Positions 1 through 7,332 of a stretch of 39,597 nt of DNA are shown one piece after another; within the stretch, counting starts at the first letter, position 1, and every line of letters begins with the position of its first letter. A program made the translations under genes and the position numbers. The DNA lies in the NCBI GenBank assembly GCA_017656185.1, contig JACDOK010000020.1, positions 1 to 39,597 on the forward strand, read 5' to 3'. Source of the stretch: Peptococcaceae bacterium. GTDB lineage: Bacteria; Bacillota; Desulfotomaculia; Desulfotomaculales; JACDOK01. The notes beneath the pieces were generated by a model. The model did not search any database, had not been told where the DNA came from, and saw nothing but the letters and a program-made list of their open reading frames with translations.

Positions 1-61
1 TTGCCGTGAGTCTTTATTTTCCTGCGCTGCGGCAATTAATTTTACAACTTACCGACATAAT

Positions 62-86
62 AACGGTAGCCGTCACACCGTTTTTC
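62..86 (+). terminator. possible terminator of a gene upstream of the window
   Basis: A weak stem pairs AACGGT (62-67) with ACCGTT (77-82) around a 9-base loop and runs into five Ts (81-85). It would end a gene lying left of the window. The stem is short, so this is tentative. The first 60 bases hold nothing else I can name. Confidence 0.3.
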
Positions 87-138
87 TATCTTTACTTTAT
101 ATTACATTTTAGGACTTGATACAAGGGGGCGTTTACAA

Positions 139-465
139 ATGTTAAATACTTTTCGCAAAGTTATGCTGATGAGTATCGGAGCGGTGTCACTTACTAAAGA
201 AAGGGCCGAACAGATCGTCAAAGAACTTACCGATAAGGGTAAGGTAAACACCAAGGAGGCGAAATCTTTCGTACAGGAACTGATAGACAAGGGTGAAAAC
301 GAACGCAAGGCCATACAGAAACTTGTTTCCGAAGAGGTAAACAGGTTTTTTGACGAAATGGGCCTGGTTACTAAAAAAGATTGGGAAGAACTTAACAGTC
401 GTCTCTCCAGGATAGAACAATTGCTGGCGCAAGGGGATGACAGTTCTCCAAACAATAACGTATAA
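139..465 (+). CDS. phasin-like small coiled-coil protein
   Basis: A 108-residue protein that is highly charged and almost wholly helical. The first 18 residues are mildly hydrophobic and the rest alternates Lys/Glu in heptad-like fashion, with a C-terminal coiled-coil segment ending in an acidic, Asn-rich tail. This pattern is typical of the 'polyhydroxyalkanoate synthesis regulator / phasin' family (PhaF-like) common in anaerobic Firmicutes. The family name does not prove a role in PHA granules, and no PHA synthase is in the window. The ATG at 139 has an AAGGGGG Shine-Dalgarno about 10 bases upstream. It stands alone, 92 bases before the next gene. The family call is moderate and the function is unknown. 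Confidence 0.7.
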   Translation: MLNTFRKVMLMSIGAVSLTKERAEQIVKELTDKGKVNTKEAKSFVQELIDKGENERKAIQKLVSEEVNRFFDEMGLVTKKDWEELNSRLSRIEQLLAQGDDSSPNNNV

Positions 466-557
466 AGTCAGATTATGCGTCCATAAATTGGTATAATTAA
501 GACCTGCCCCTGAGTATAGTTATTATAATCATCTGCTTGACCAGGGGGATGGTCTTG

Positions 558-1700
558 ATGCTGTTTAGGGACGCGAAAACGGTTGTTTGCTTTTTGTTAT
601 TGCTTATTCTTTTTCCATGGACGGCCTTTGCGACAGCCGCAGATGAAAAAGAACCGTCTTCTCAGAAGAAACCGCAATACAGTACACAAATTTACTACAT
701 AGTAATTGACGGGCTGCAGGGTTCAGCATTAAAACAGGCGCAGGCTCCTAACATTAACGGTGTTGCTTCATCCGGCATTCGCATCAATTATGCCATACCG
801 GTTTTCCCGCCTTCTGTCGAAGCTTCTGTTGCCAGTTTGCTTACAGGCAGCGAACCCTCCTTACATAAGTTTCCAGGAAAGGAACTGGCCGGGACAACCA
901 TTTTAGATCTTCTACACAAGAAAAAACTCAAAGTGGGCTTCTGGGACGGTACGGGCCGCCTTAAACCTTTGGCCAAGGGTGGCAGTTACCGGAAGGTTGA
1001 AGGTGACGATAAGGCAGTAATTAAGGCCGCCATTGAGGACATTAAAAAAGACAAACCCTACTTCAGTCTGATTGTACTGGACGATTTACGGAAAATCCTG
1101 GACAATTCCGGTCCTAACAGCCAGGCTTACTTGAAAGCGCTGACGCAAACTGATAATAATGTGGGTATTCTGTTGCATTACCTTCACCAGGAGGGAGTTT
1201 TTGAACAGTCCTTGGTAGTGATTGCCGGGACTACAGGGAAACCACCGGTAATAATTAAAGGTCCCCGGTTCAAATGTGGTGCAACTCTACCCCCTATCAG
1301 TTTGATCGATGTGGCACCTACTATTGCCAACCTACTAGGTGAAAAAATGCTTGATGCTTCCGGGCTGGTGCTGTGGAATGCCTTCGATCCCGGATCTTTT
1401 CAAGACGGGCTGTATTTGATGGAGCAACGTATCAAGGACCTTAGCAACGCACATGTGCTGGCATTTGAAAAGATACACCAACTACTTAGGGATAAAAAAG
1501 AGGTAGAGGAGGAACAGAAGCGCATTGCCAGGGAGAAGGAAAATACCACGCGCGCTATAGAAGAGCGTGACGCCAAGATCGCTCATCTGGAACAGAAAAT
1601 AAATTTTCTGAAGATAGTTATTCTAGTGCTGATTGTTCTTTTTACCTGCGGGTATTTCGCAGAATACCGGTATCTCAGGAAAAAGTTCCTGTTATTCTAA
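558..1700 (+). CDS. membrane-anchored alkaline-phosphatase-fold protein, catalytically degenerate
   Basis: About 380 residues: an N-terminal signal/anchor (LLLLILFPWTAFA), a type I phosphodiesterase / alkaline-phosphatase-like domain starting at YYIVIDG, a charged coiled coil near residues 300-350, a transmembrane helix (IVILVLIVLFTCGYF) and a short basic tail. The first metal-ligand motif (VIDG) and the PxxFPP...SLLTG strand are present. The usual Thr nucleophile position reads Val/Ser (FPPSVEAS), the D..GH motif is not recognisable, and the late DHG motif reads AGTTGK. I infer a pseudoenzyme or binding protein exposed outside the cell. The start is taken at ATG 558 because AGGGGG at 543-548 lies 9 bases upstream; in-frame TTG 537 and ATG 549 are worse placed. 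It ends at a strong terminator. Confidence 0.7.
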   Translation: MLFRDAKTVVCFLLLLILFPWTAFATAADEKEPSSQKKPQYSTQIYYIVIDGLQGSALKQAQAPNINGVASSGIRINYAIPVFPPSVEASVASLLTGSEPSLHKFPGKELAGTTILDLLHKKKLKVGFWDGTGRLKPLAKGGSYRKVEGDDKAVIKAAIEDIKKDKPYFSLIVLDDLRKILDNSGPNSQAYLKALTQTDNNVGILLHYLHQEGVFEQSLVVIAGTTGKPPVIIKGPRFKCGATLPPISLIDVAPTIANLLGEKMLDASGLVLWNAFDPGSFQDGLYLMEQRIKDLSNAHVLAFEKIHQLLRDKKEVEEEQKRIAREKENTTRAIEERDAKIAHLEQKINFLKIVILVLIVLFTCGYFAEYRYLRKKFLLF

Positions 1701-1711
1701 TGATGCCAACG

Positions 1712-1738
1712 GCCCCGGGTCCTCCCGGGGCTTTTTTA
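1712..1738 (+). terminator. Rho-independent terminator after the phosphatase-fold gene
   Basis: A perfect 8-bp stem, GCCCCGGG (1712-1719) and CCCGGGGC (1724-1731), has a 4-base loop and six Ts (1732-1737). It lies 12 bases after the stop codon and separates this gene from the acs cluster. Confidence 0.93.
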
Positions 1739-1788
1739 TTCCGCGGGGATGAGGAGTGAGGCGTAACTTATATAGAACGTAGGGCGGT

Positions 1789-1822
1789 GCCCAGCACTCA
1801 GGGCTGATTACCATAAGTAAGG
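1789..1822. repeat. dispersed intergenic repeat, copy A
   Basis: About 34 bases beginning GCCCAGCACTCAGGGCT match a stretch at 35239-35272 with roughly 27 identities by eye. Both copies lie in gene-free DNA upstream of a gene. The surrounding 1741-1866 shows no other gene or structure I can support. Confidence 0.5.
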
Positions 1823-1866
1823 GCGCTAAGAGTCGAGTTATGTAAACAAGAAGGTCGCTTTTGGAC

Positions 1867-1895
1867 TTGAAACATGCGCTTCCTTTCTGTATTCT
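1867..1895 (+). promoter_or_regulatory. probable sigma-A promoter of the acs cluster
   Basis: TTGAAA (1867-1872), a 17-base spacer and TATTCT (1890-1895). Transcription would begin near 1902, giving a leader of about 45 bases before acsC. It is the only well-spaced candidate between the terminator at 1738 and the gene. No riboswitch or operator is visible in the leader. Confidence 0.45.
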
Positions 1896-1946
1896 TAAAT
1901 TTAATTGGTTTGAACACCATATTACAAAGGTAAAAGGGGAATGCCC

Positions 1947-3284
1947 ATGGGTTTGACCGGCTTGGCTATTTATAAAATGTTACCCAAAACAAACTGCAAG
2001 GAATGCGGCCAGGCTACCTGCCTGGCGTTTGCGATGCAGCTGGCGGCTGGTAAGACTTCGCTTGACAAGTGTCCATACGTTAGTGATGAGGCATGTGAGG
2101 CTTTAGGCGCAGCCTCTAAACCGCCTATTGCTCTCATTACCGTAGGTACCGGTGAACGGGCAGTGGAGATTGGTAATGAAACCGTTTTATTCCGCCATGA
2201 CAAACGCTTCGTGCATCCAACGGCAATAGCCGTAACGGTATCTGATACAATTGGTGCAGATGAATTACGAGACCGGATTAAAAGAATAAACAACCTTTTT
2301 TTTGACCGTGTGGGCCAGGTCTACGGTGTTGACCTGGTGGCTGTACGCAATGATTCGGGAGATCCCGTACAATTTGCAAAAACCGTATCCATTACCCAAA
2401 AAGAAACCCCGTTACCCCTAGTGCTTCTCAGCGAAAATACGGCAGCGCAGGAGCAGGCGCTGGCTGTATGCGGTCACAACCAGCCTTTGATATATGCCGC
2501 TAATGCGGATAATTATGAGGCGTTCACTAAACTGGCAATACAACACCAAGCTCCTTTGGTCGTAAAGGGTGACGGTTTAGATGAACTGGCTCAAGTCGTG
2601 GGCAAGGTGCTTTGTTTAGGACACGGCCAGATTGTTTTGGATTCGGGAGCACGTGAAGTGCTTAAAGTTCTGGTGGATCAAACCCAGATAAGGCGGCAGG
2701 CCTTAAAACGGCACACAAAGTCGTTTGGTTTTCCCACGATTTGTTTTGCCGGGGCCCATGGTACGCCCGGGACAGCCCTAGATGCCGCCGTCTATATTGC
2801 CAAATACGCTGCTGTATTGGTGCTGGAAAGTACTGACCCTGCCGAGGTATTGCCGCTGGTTACCTGGCGGCTGAATGTCTATACCGATCCCCAAAAGCCG
2901 ATCGCAATAGAACCTAAAGTATATGCAGTAGGCAACGCGGGCCGCAATGCGCCGGTCATCCTTACTACCAATTTCTCGCTCACGTACTTTTGTGTGTTGG
3001 GCGACGTCGAAGGTGCCCGGGTGCCTTCGTACATTTTGCCGGTTGATACAGACGGGACATCGGTTCTTACCGCGTGGGCAGCAGGAAAGTTAGCCCCAGA
3101 AAAGATTGCCGCTTTTATTAAGGAATGCGGGATTGAGGATAAAGTGGACCACCGTCGCCTGATTATTCCCGGAGGATTGGCAATCCTCCGGGATAAACTG
3201 CAGGAATTATCGGGATGGCAGGTGCTGGTCGGCCCGCACGAGTCGGCGGGGTTACCTTCTTTCTTGCGCGATCAGTGGACATAA
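1947..3284 (+). CDS. acsC: corrinoid iron-sulfur protein large (gamma) subunit
   Basis: Large subunit of the corrinoid Fe-S protein (CFeSP). It carries the methyl group from methyl-THF, delivered by AcsE, to acetyl-CoA synthase. The N-terminal domain holds a [4Fe-4S] motif CX2CX4CX16C (TNCKECGQATC, then KCPY), followed by the TIM-barrel and the C-terminal cobalamin-binding domain. The length, about 445 residues, matches Moorella AcsC. ATG 1947 is preferred over ATG 1941: AGGGGA (1935-1940) is 6 bases upstream, and the protein then begins MGLTGL, matching the family start MPLTGL. It heads the cluster acsC-acsV-acsD-acsE-hdrA-mvhD-metV-metF. The CODH/ACS catalytic genes acsA/acsB, often adjacent, are absent from the window. 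Confidence 0.95.
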   Translation: MGLTGLAIYKMLPKTNCKECGQATCLAFAMQLAAGKTSLDKCPYVSDEACEALGAASKPPIALITVGTGERAVEIGNETVLFRHDKRFVHPTAIAVTVSDTIGADELRDRIKRINNLFFDRVGQVYGVDLVAVRNDSGDPVQFAKTVSITQKETPLPLVLLSENTAAQEQALAVCGHNQPLIYAANADNYEAFTKLAIQHQAPLVVKGDGLDELAQVVGKVLCLGHGQIVLDSGAREVLKVLVDQTQIRRQALKRHTKSFGFPTICFAGAHGTPGTALDAAVYIAKYAAVLVLESTDPAEVLPLVTWRLNVYTDPQKPIAIEPKVYAVGNAGRNAPVILTTNFSLTYFCVLGDVEGARVPSYILPVDTDGTSVLTAWAAGKLAPEKIAAFIKECGIEDKVDHRRLIIPGGLAILRDKLQELSGWQVLVGPHESAGLPSFLRDQWT

Positions 3285-3351
3285 ATCTTGTACTATTTCT
3301 AATGCTAAATTACGTTAAAGTGGGTAATTAGGAGTTTTTATGTATTTCTTT

Positions 3352-3386
3352 AGGGTCACCGGGAGCCCACAGAGGGGCTCCCCTAC
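3352..3386 (-). repeat. REP-like palindrome, copy 1
   Basis: GGGAGCCC (3361-3368) pairs with GGGCTCCC (3375-3382) around a 6-base loop. Read on the minus strand it has the form TAGGGGAG-(arm/loop)-CTCCCGG-tg-ACCCT, the same frame as copy 2 but in opposite orientation. It lies 68 bases after acsC. Confidence 0.6.
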
Positions 3387-3414
3387 AAATCTGCTAAGTA
3401 GCTTTTGTACAATA

Positions 3415-3445
3415 TAGGGGAGGGTTACAAACCCTCCCGGACCCT
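3415..3445 (+). repeat. REP-like palindrome, copy 2
   Basis: GGGAGGGTT (3418-3426) pairs with AACCCTCCC (3430-3438) around a 3-base loop. The ends read TAGGGGAG and CTCCCGGACCCT, matching copy 1 in inverse orientation. There is no T-tract, so it is not a classical terminator. Confidence 0.6.
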
Positions 3446-3474
3446 GAAGGAATACTACCCGGGAACAAACAATT

Positions 3475-3510
3475 GTATATTCAACCGTGTATTCCATCGT
3501 ATATTCCATT
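3475..3510. repeat. three tandem 12-bp repeats
   Basis: Three consecutive units, GTATATTCAACC, GTGTATTCCATC and GTATATTCCATT, lie between palindromes 2 and 3. They also give a repeated Met-Glu-Tyr-Thr reading on the minus strand, which I regard as incidental. Confidence 0.6.
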
Positions 3511-3516
3511 GTAATC

Positions 3517-3546
3517 GTAGGGGTGGTGTCTCTGTGCCCGCCCGGA
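3517..3546 (+). repeat. REP-like palindrome, copy 3 (degenerate)
   Basis: It begins GTAGGGG and ends GCCCGCCCGGA, so the outer edges match copies 1 and 2 while the inner arms pair poorly. It lies 37 bases before acsV. Confidence 0.4.
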
Positions 3547-3583
3547 ACTTTAGGGGAATACTCTTAATTTAAATCTTGTAAGT

Positions 3584-5485
3584 GTGAGTGAAAGCATGGC
3601 TTATTCGGTTACCTTTCTTCCCGATAATAAAGAGTACAGGATAAACAGCGACAAAGAAACAATTTTGGATGGTGCAGCCCGTACAGGGATCGTCCTGCAG
3701 GGTATGTGTGGCGGAGCAGGGACTTGTGGGAGATGCAGGGTTATACTAAAGGGCGGTTCCGTGCGCCTGGACAATGGTGAGATTGTGTTTGCCGGTTCGA
3801 CGGCCGCCCAAAATGTTCTGGCCTGCAGCGCCTATCCCATCGAAGATGTCGTGATAGAAGTTCCGGAAACATCGCGCCTGAAGGAACATCAAATAAAGGT
3901 ATCCGATGATTCTTCGTGGGCCGACGATACTTCTCTCACGTTGGACTCCTTAGCACCTTTATTCCACTGGATACCTCTTAAGGTACCCGAGGCAACCCTC
4001 GACGATTTCGAGGGTGATTGGGAAAGGTGCCGGCGGCAGCTGGTAAAAGAAAGAGGTAGGGCCGTTCGAATTGAGCTAGAAGCACTGCGTAAATTGCCTG
4101 TTGTCCTGCGGCAAGGTGATTGGCAGATAAGCTGCGGGGTATTTGGTAATGAAAATGTACCGGTGGTGATTGATTTTGCCCCCGGTGTAAACCCGCCTTT
4201 ATCCTGCGGGCTTGCGGTTGATGTGGGTACTACTTCGATAGTTGCCCAGCTGGTAGATTTGAAAACGGGCTGTGTTCTGGGTACAGCGGGGACTTTTAAC
4301 CGCCAGGCAGCTTACGGTTACGACGTAATCAGCCGGATCGTTTACGCCGCTGAAGTACCAGGAGGGACCCGGCGCTTGCACGAGGCGGCGGTTGACACTA
4401 TCAACAACTTAATCACCGGGCTTATCAATCGTGCCGGCGTTGCTTACGAAGACATCAAGGTGACAGTATGCGCCGGCAATCCGGCCATGACCCATTTGCT
4501 GGCAGGTGTTGACCCCTCGCACATCCGCATCGAGCCCTATATTACGGCTGCTAATTCATGGCCGGCTTTAGATGCCAAAGACTTGGGGTTGCGAATGTAC
4601 CCGGCGGGTAAGGTCGTACTTTTGCCCGGAGTAGCCGGATATGTAGGCGGGGATATCGTGGCAGGGGCCGTGGTGGCAGGTCTAAACCGTAGTGAGCAAG
4701 TTAAACTGCTCATCGACATCGGTACCAACGGTGAAATGATAATGGGTAACAACGAGTGGATGGTGGCCTGCGCCTGCTCTGCCGGGCCGGCATTTGAGGG
4801 CGGCGGCATCGGCTGCGGTATGCGGGCTATGTCCGGTGCCATTGAGAAAGTCGAGATCCATGACGGGGGAGAACACGTTCGTTATCAAACCATCGATTGC
4901 AAGCCACCTGTAGGCGTCTGTGGTTCCGGCCTTATTAACGGGCTTGCGGCGCTGCATCGCGCCGGTCTCATCGACCGCAGCGGCAGGCTTGTCAGGCACG
5001 CGGCACCGTCCCGCATGCGCCGGTCAACGGCGGGGTTGGAGTTTGTACTGGCCTTCGCCGGAGAAACCGGTCACGGTAAAGACATTGTTATCTCACAGAG
5101 CGATATTGACAATCTTATACGGGCCAAGGCTGCCATTTTTGCCGGGATTCAGACGATGCTTAATCTCACGGGTTTGAATCTGGAGGATATTGACCGCGTC
5201 ATGGTGGCGGGTGGGTTCGGGCGGTATCTCGGTTTAGAAGACGCTGTCGCCATAGGAATGCTGCCCCCGCTGCCCCGCGAGCGTTATGAATTTATCGGCA
5301 ATACGGCTCTGAAAGGTGCACGGCATGCCCTGCTTTCACGGGTCATACGAAAAGAGATGGATACATTGGCCCGGCAGGTTACGTACCTGGATTTAAGCAG
5401 CGGTAATGAGTTTATGGAAGCCTTTACCGCCGGGCTGTTTATCCCTCATACCGATTTGTCGTTATTTTCATCTATTGGGAAGTAA
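3584..5485 (+). CDS. acsV: corrinoid activation protein: 2Fe-2S ferredoxin plus ASKHA ATPase
   Basis: Reductive activator of the corrinoid Fe-S protein (RACo/AcsV type). It uses ATP to drive an electron into Co(II)-CFeSP that has slipped out of the catalytic cycle. An N-terminal plant-type [2Fe-2S] domain has C42, C48, C51 and C81 (GMCGGAGTCGRC, then LACSA). Next come a linker, the ASKHA ATPase with its phosphate-binding loop AVDVGTTS near residue 213, and a second IDIGTNGE motif near residue 378. The last part includes VCGSG and VAGGFGRYLGL. The length, 633, fits the family (about 630). The start is uncertain: GTG 3584 and ATG 3596 (MAYSVTF) are both possible and neither has a good Shine-Dalgarno. 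Its position between acsC and acsD supports the role. Confidence 0.92.
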   Translation: MSESMAYSVTFLPDNKEYRINSDKETILDGAARTGIVLQGMCGGAGTCGRCRVILKGGSVRLDNGEIVFAGSTAAQNVLACSAYPIEDVVIEVPETSRLKEHQIKVSDDSSWADDTSLTLDSLAPLFHWIPLKVPEATLDDFEGDWERCRRQLVKERGRAVRIELEALRKLPVVLRQGDWQISCGVFGNENVPVVIDFAPGVNPPLSCGLAVDVGTTSIVAQLVDLKTGCVLGTAGTFNRQAAYGYDVISRIVYAAEVPGGTRRLHEAAVDTINNLITGLINRAGVAYEDIKVTVCAGNPAMTHLLAGVDPSHIRIEPYITAANSWPALDAKDLGLRMYPAGKVVLLPGVAGYVGGDIVAGAVVAGLNRSEQVKLLIDIGTNGEMIMGNNEWMVACACSAGPAFEGGGIGCGMRAMSGAIEKVEIHDGGEHVRYQTIDCKPPVGVCGSGLINGLAALHRAGLIDRSGRLVRHAAPSRMRRSTAGLEFVLAFAGETGHGKDIVISQSDIDNLIRAKAAIFAGIQTMLNLTGLNLEDIDRVMVAGGFGRYLGLEDAVAIGMLPPLPRERYEFIGNTALKGARHALLSRVIRKEMDTLARQVTYLDLSSGNEFMEAFTAGLFIPHTDLSLFSSIGK

Positions 5486-5524
5486 GCCATGCAAGAAATA
5501 GGATGAAGGAGACGGTTGGTAAGA

Positions 5525-6460
5525 ATGAGCGTACAGCTTGTTAGAGAGCGATGGAATGGTTCGGCACAGGAAATGACTTTGGGCCGCCACCCGCACGCCG
5601 TTAAGGTCGGGGGTGAAAGCACCCTGCCTTTTCTTCACTTTGAAGGATCGATGCCTAATAGACCGGTTTTGGCCCTGGAGGTTACTGACACTTCGCCGCA
5701 GGATTGGCCCGGTGTTCTCAGCGAACCATACCGGGAGGTAATGGGAGATCCGGTGCACTGGGCCATGGCGTGCGAGAAGGAAGGGGCAGACCTGGTGGCC
5801 TTAAAACTTGACAGCTGTCATCCTGAAAAGGAAAATGCCGACCCGGAACAGGCCGCCCGGACTGCTGCAGCGGTGGCGGAAGCAATCAACGTACCTTTGA
5901 TTGTGCTCGGGTGCGGGGATGAGAGCAAGGATGCTGAAGTCCTTCCCATCGCGGCCAAGGCTTTGCAGGGGCACAACTGCCTTTTGGGTACGGTGACCGC
6001 CGATAATTACAAACCTGTTGTGGCAGCGTGCATTGAATATCACCATAATGTTGTTGCTACCAGCCCTTTAGATATCAACCTGGCCAAGCAGCTCAACATT
6101 CTTATCAGCGATATGGACCTGCCGCTGCATCGCATTGCTATGGACCCGTCCATTGGGCCGCTCGGATACGGCATCGAATACGCGTATTCCATCATCGAGC
6201 GCATGCGTATCGGTGCCCTCACCGGAGATATAATGCTGTCGCCTCCGGTTATTTGTATGGTAGGAGAAGAGGCCTGGAAGACAAAAGAGGCCCAGAGTTC
6301 CGACGTCCCTGAATGGGGTGACTGGAAACGGCGGGCTGTGCTTTGGGAAGCGGTTACGGCTTCAGTATTGCTCCAGGCCGGAGGCCACATAATGGTTCTG
6401 CGGCATCCGGAATCTCTAGCGCTTGTCAAGGCACAAATTGACGACCTCATGCGTAAATAG
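5525..6460 (+). CDS. acsD: corrinoid iron-sulfur protein small (beta) subunit
   Basis: Small CFeSP subunit, a TIM barrel that pairs with AcsC and helps bind the corrinoid. The sequence has the family signatures LPFLHFEG, NRPVLALEV, LIVLGCGDE, SPLDINLAKQLNILI, DPSIGPLGYGIEY and VTASVLLQAGGHIMVLRHPE. About 311 residues, the usual length. ATG 5525 gives MSVQLVRER, aligning with Moorella AcsD (MAVQILRDR). In-frame TTG 5516 is closer to the AAGGAG at 5506-5511 and cannot be excluded. It lies 39 bases after acsV and 50 before acsE, in one evident operon. Confidence 0.95.
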   Translation: MSVQLVRERWNGSAQEMTLGRHPHAVKVGGESTLPFLHFEGSMPNRPVLALEVTDTSPQDWPGVLSEPYREVMGDPVHWAMACEKEGADLVALKLDSCHPEKENADPEQAARTAAAVAEAINVPLIVLGCGDESKDAEVLPIAAKALQGHNCLLGTVTADNYKPVVAACIEYHHNVVATSPLDINLAKQLNILISDMDLPLHRIAMDPSIGPLGYGIEYAYSIIERMRIGALTGDIMLSPPVICMVGEEAWKTKEAQSSDVPEWGDWKRRAVLWEAVTASVLLQAGGHIMVLRHPESLALVKAQIDDLMRK

Positions 6461-6507
6461 GTATACTTAAAAGCGAACCGTTTTGGATTAACAGCATGGA
6501 GGTATAA

Positions 6508-7305
<798 letters not shown>

Positions 7306-7332
7306 GACCCCCACCTGATGAGGTGAATGGAT

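Noticed and set aside
3315-3509. 64-codon minus-strand frame with repeated Met-Glu-Tyr-Thr
   Set aside because: The repeat is the 12-bp DNA repeat read in frame; the frame crosses two palindromes and has no ribosome site.
5468-5758. minus-strand frame across the acsV/acsD junction
   Set aside because: No ribosome site or family likeness; both overlapped genes are certain.
6040-6450. 136-codon minus-strand frame inside acsD
   Set aside because: Lies fully antisense to acsD; low-complexity Ser/Arg composition typical of shadows.
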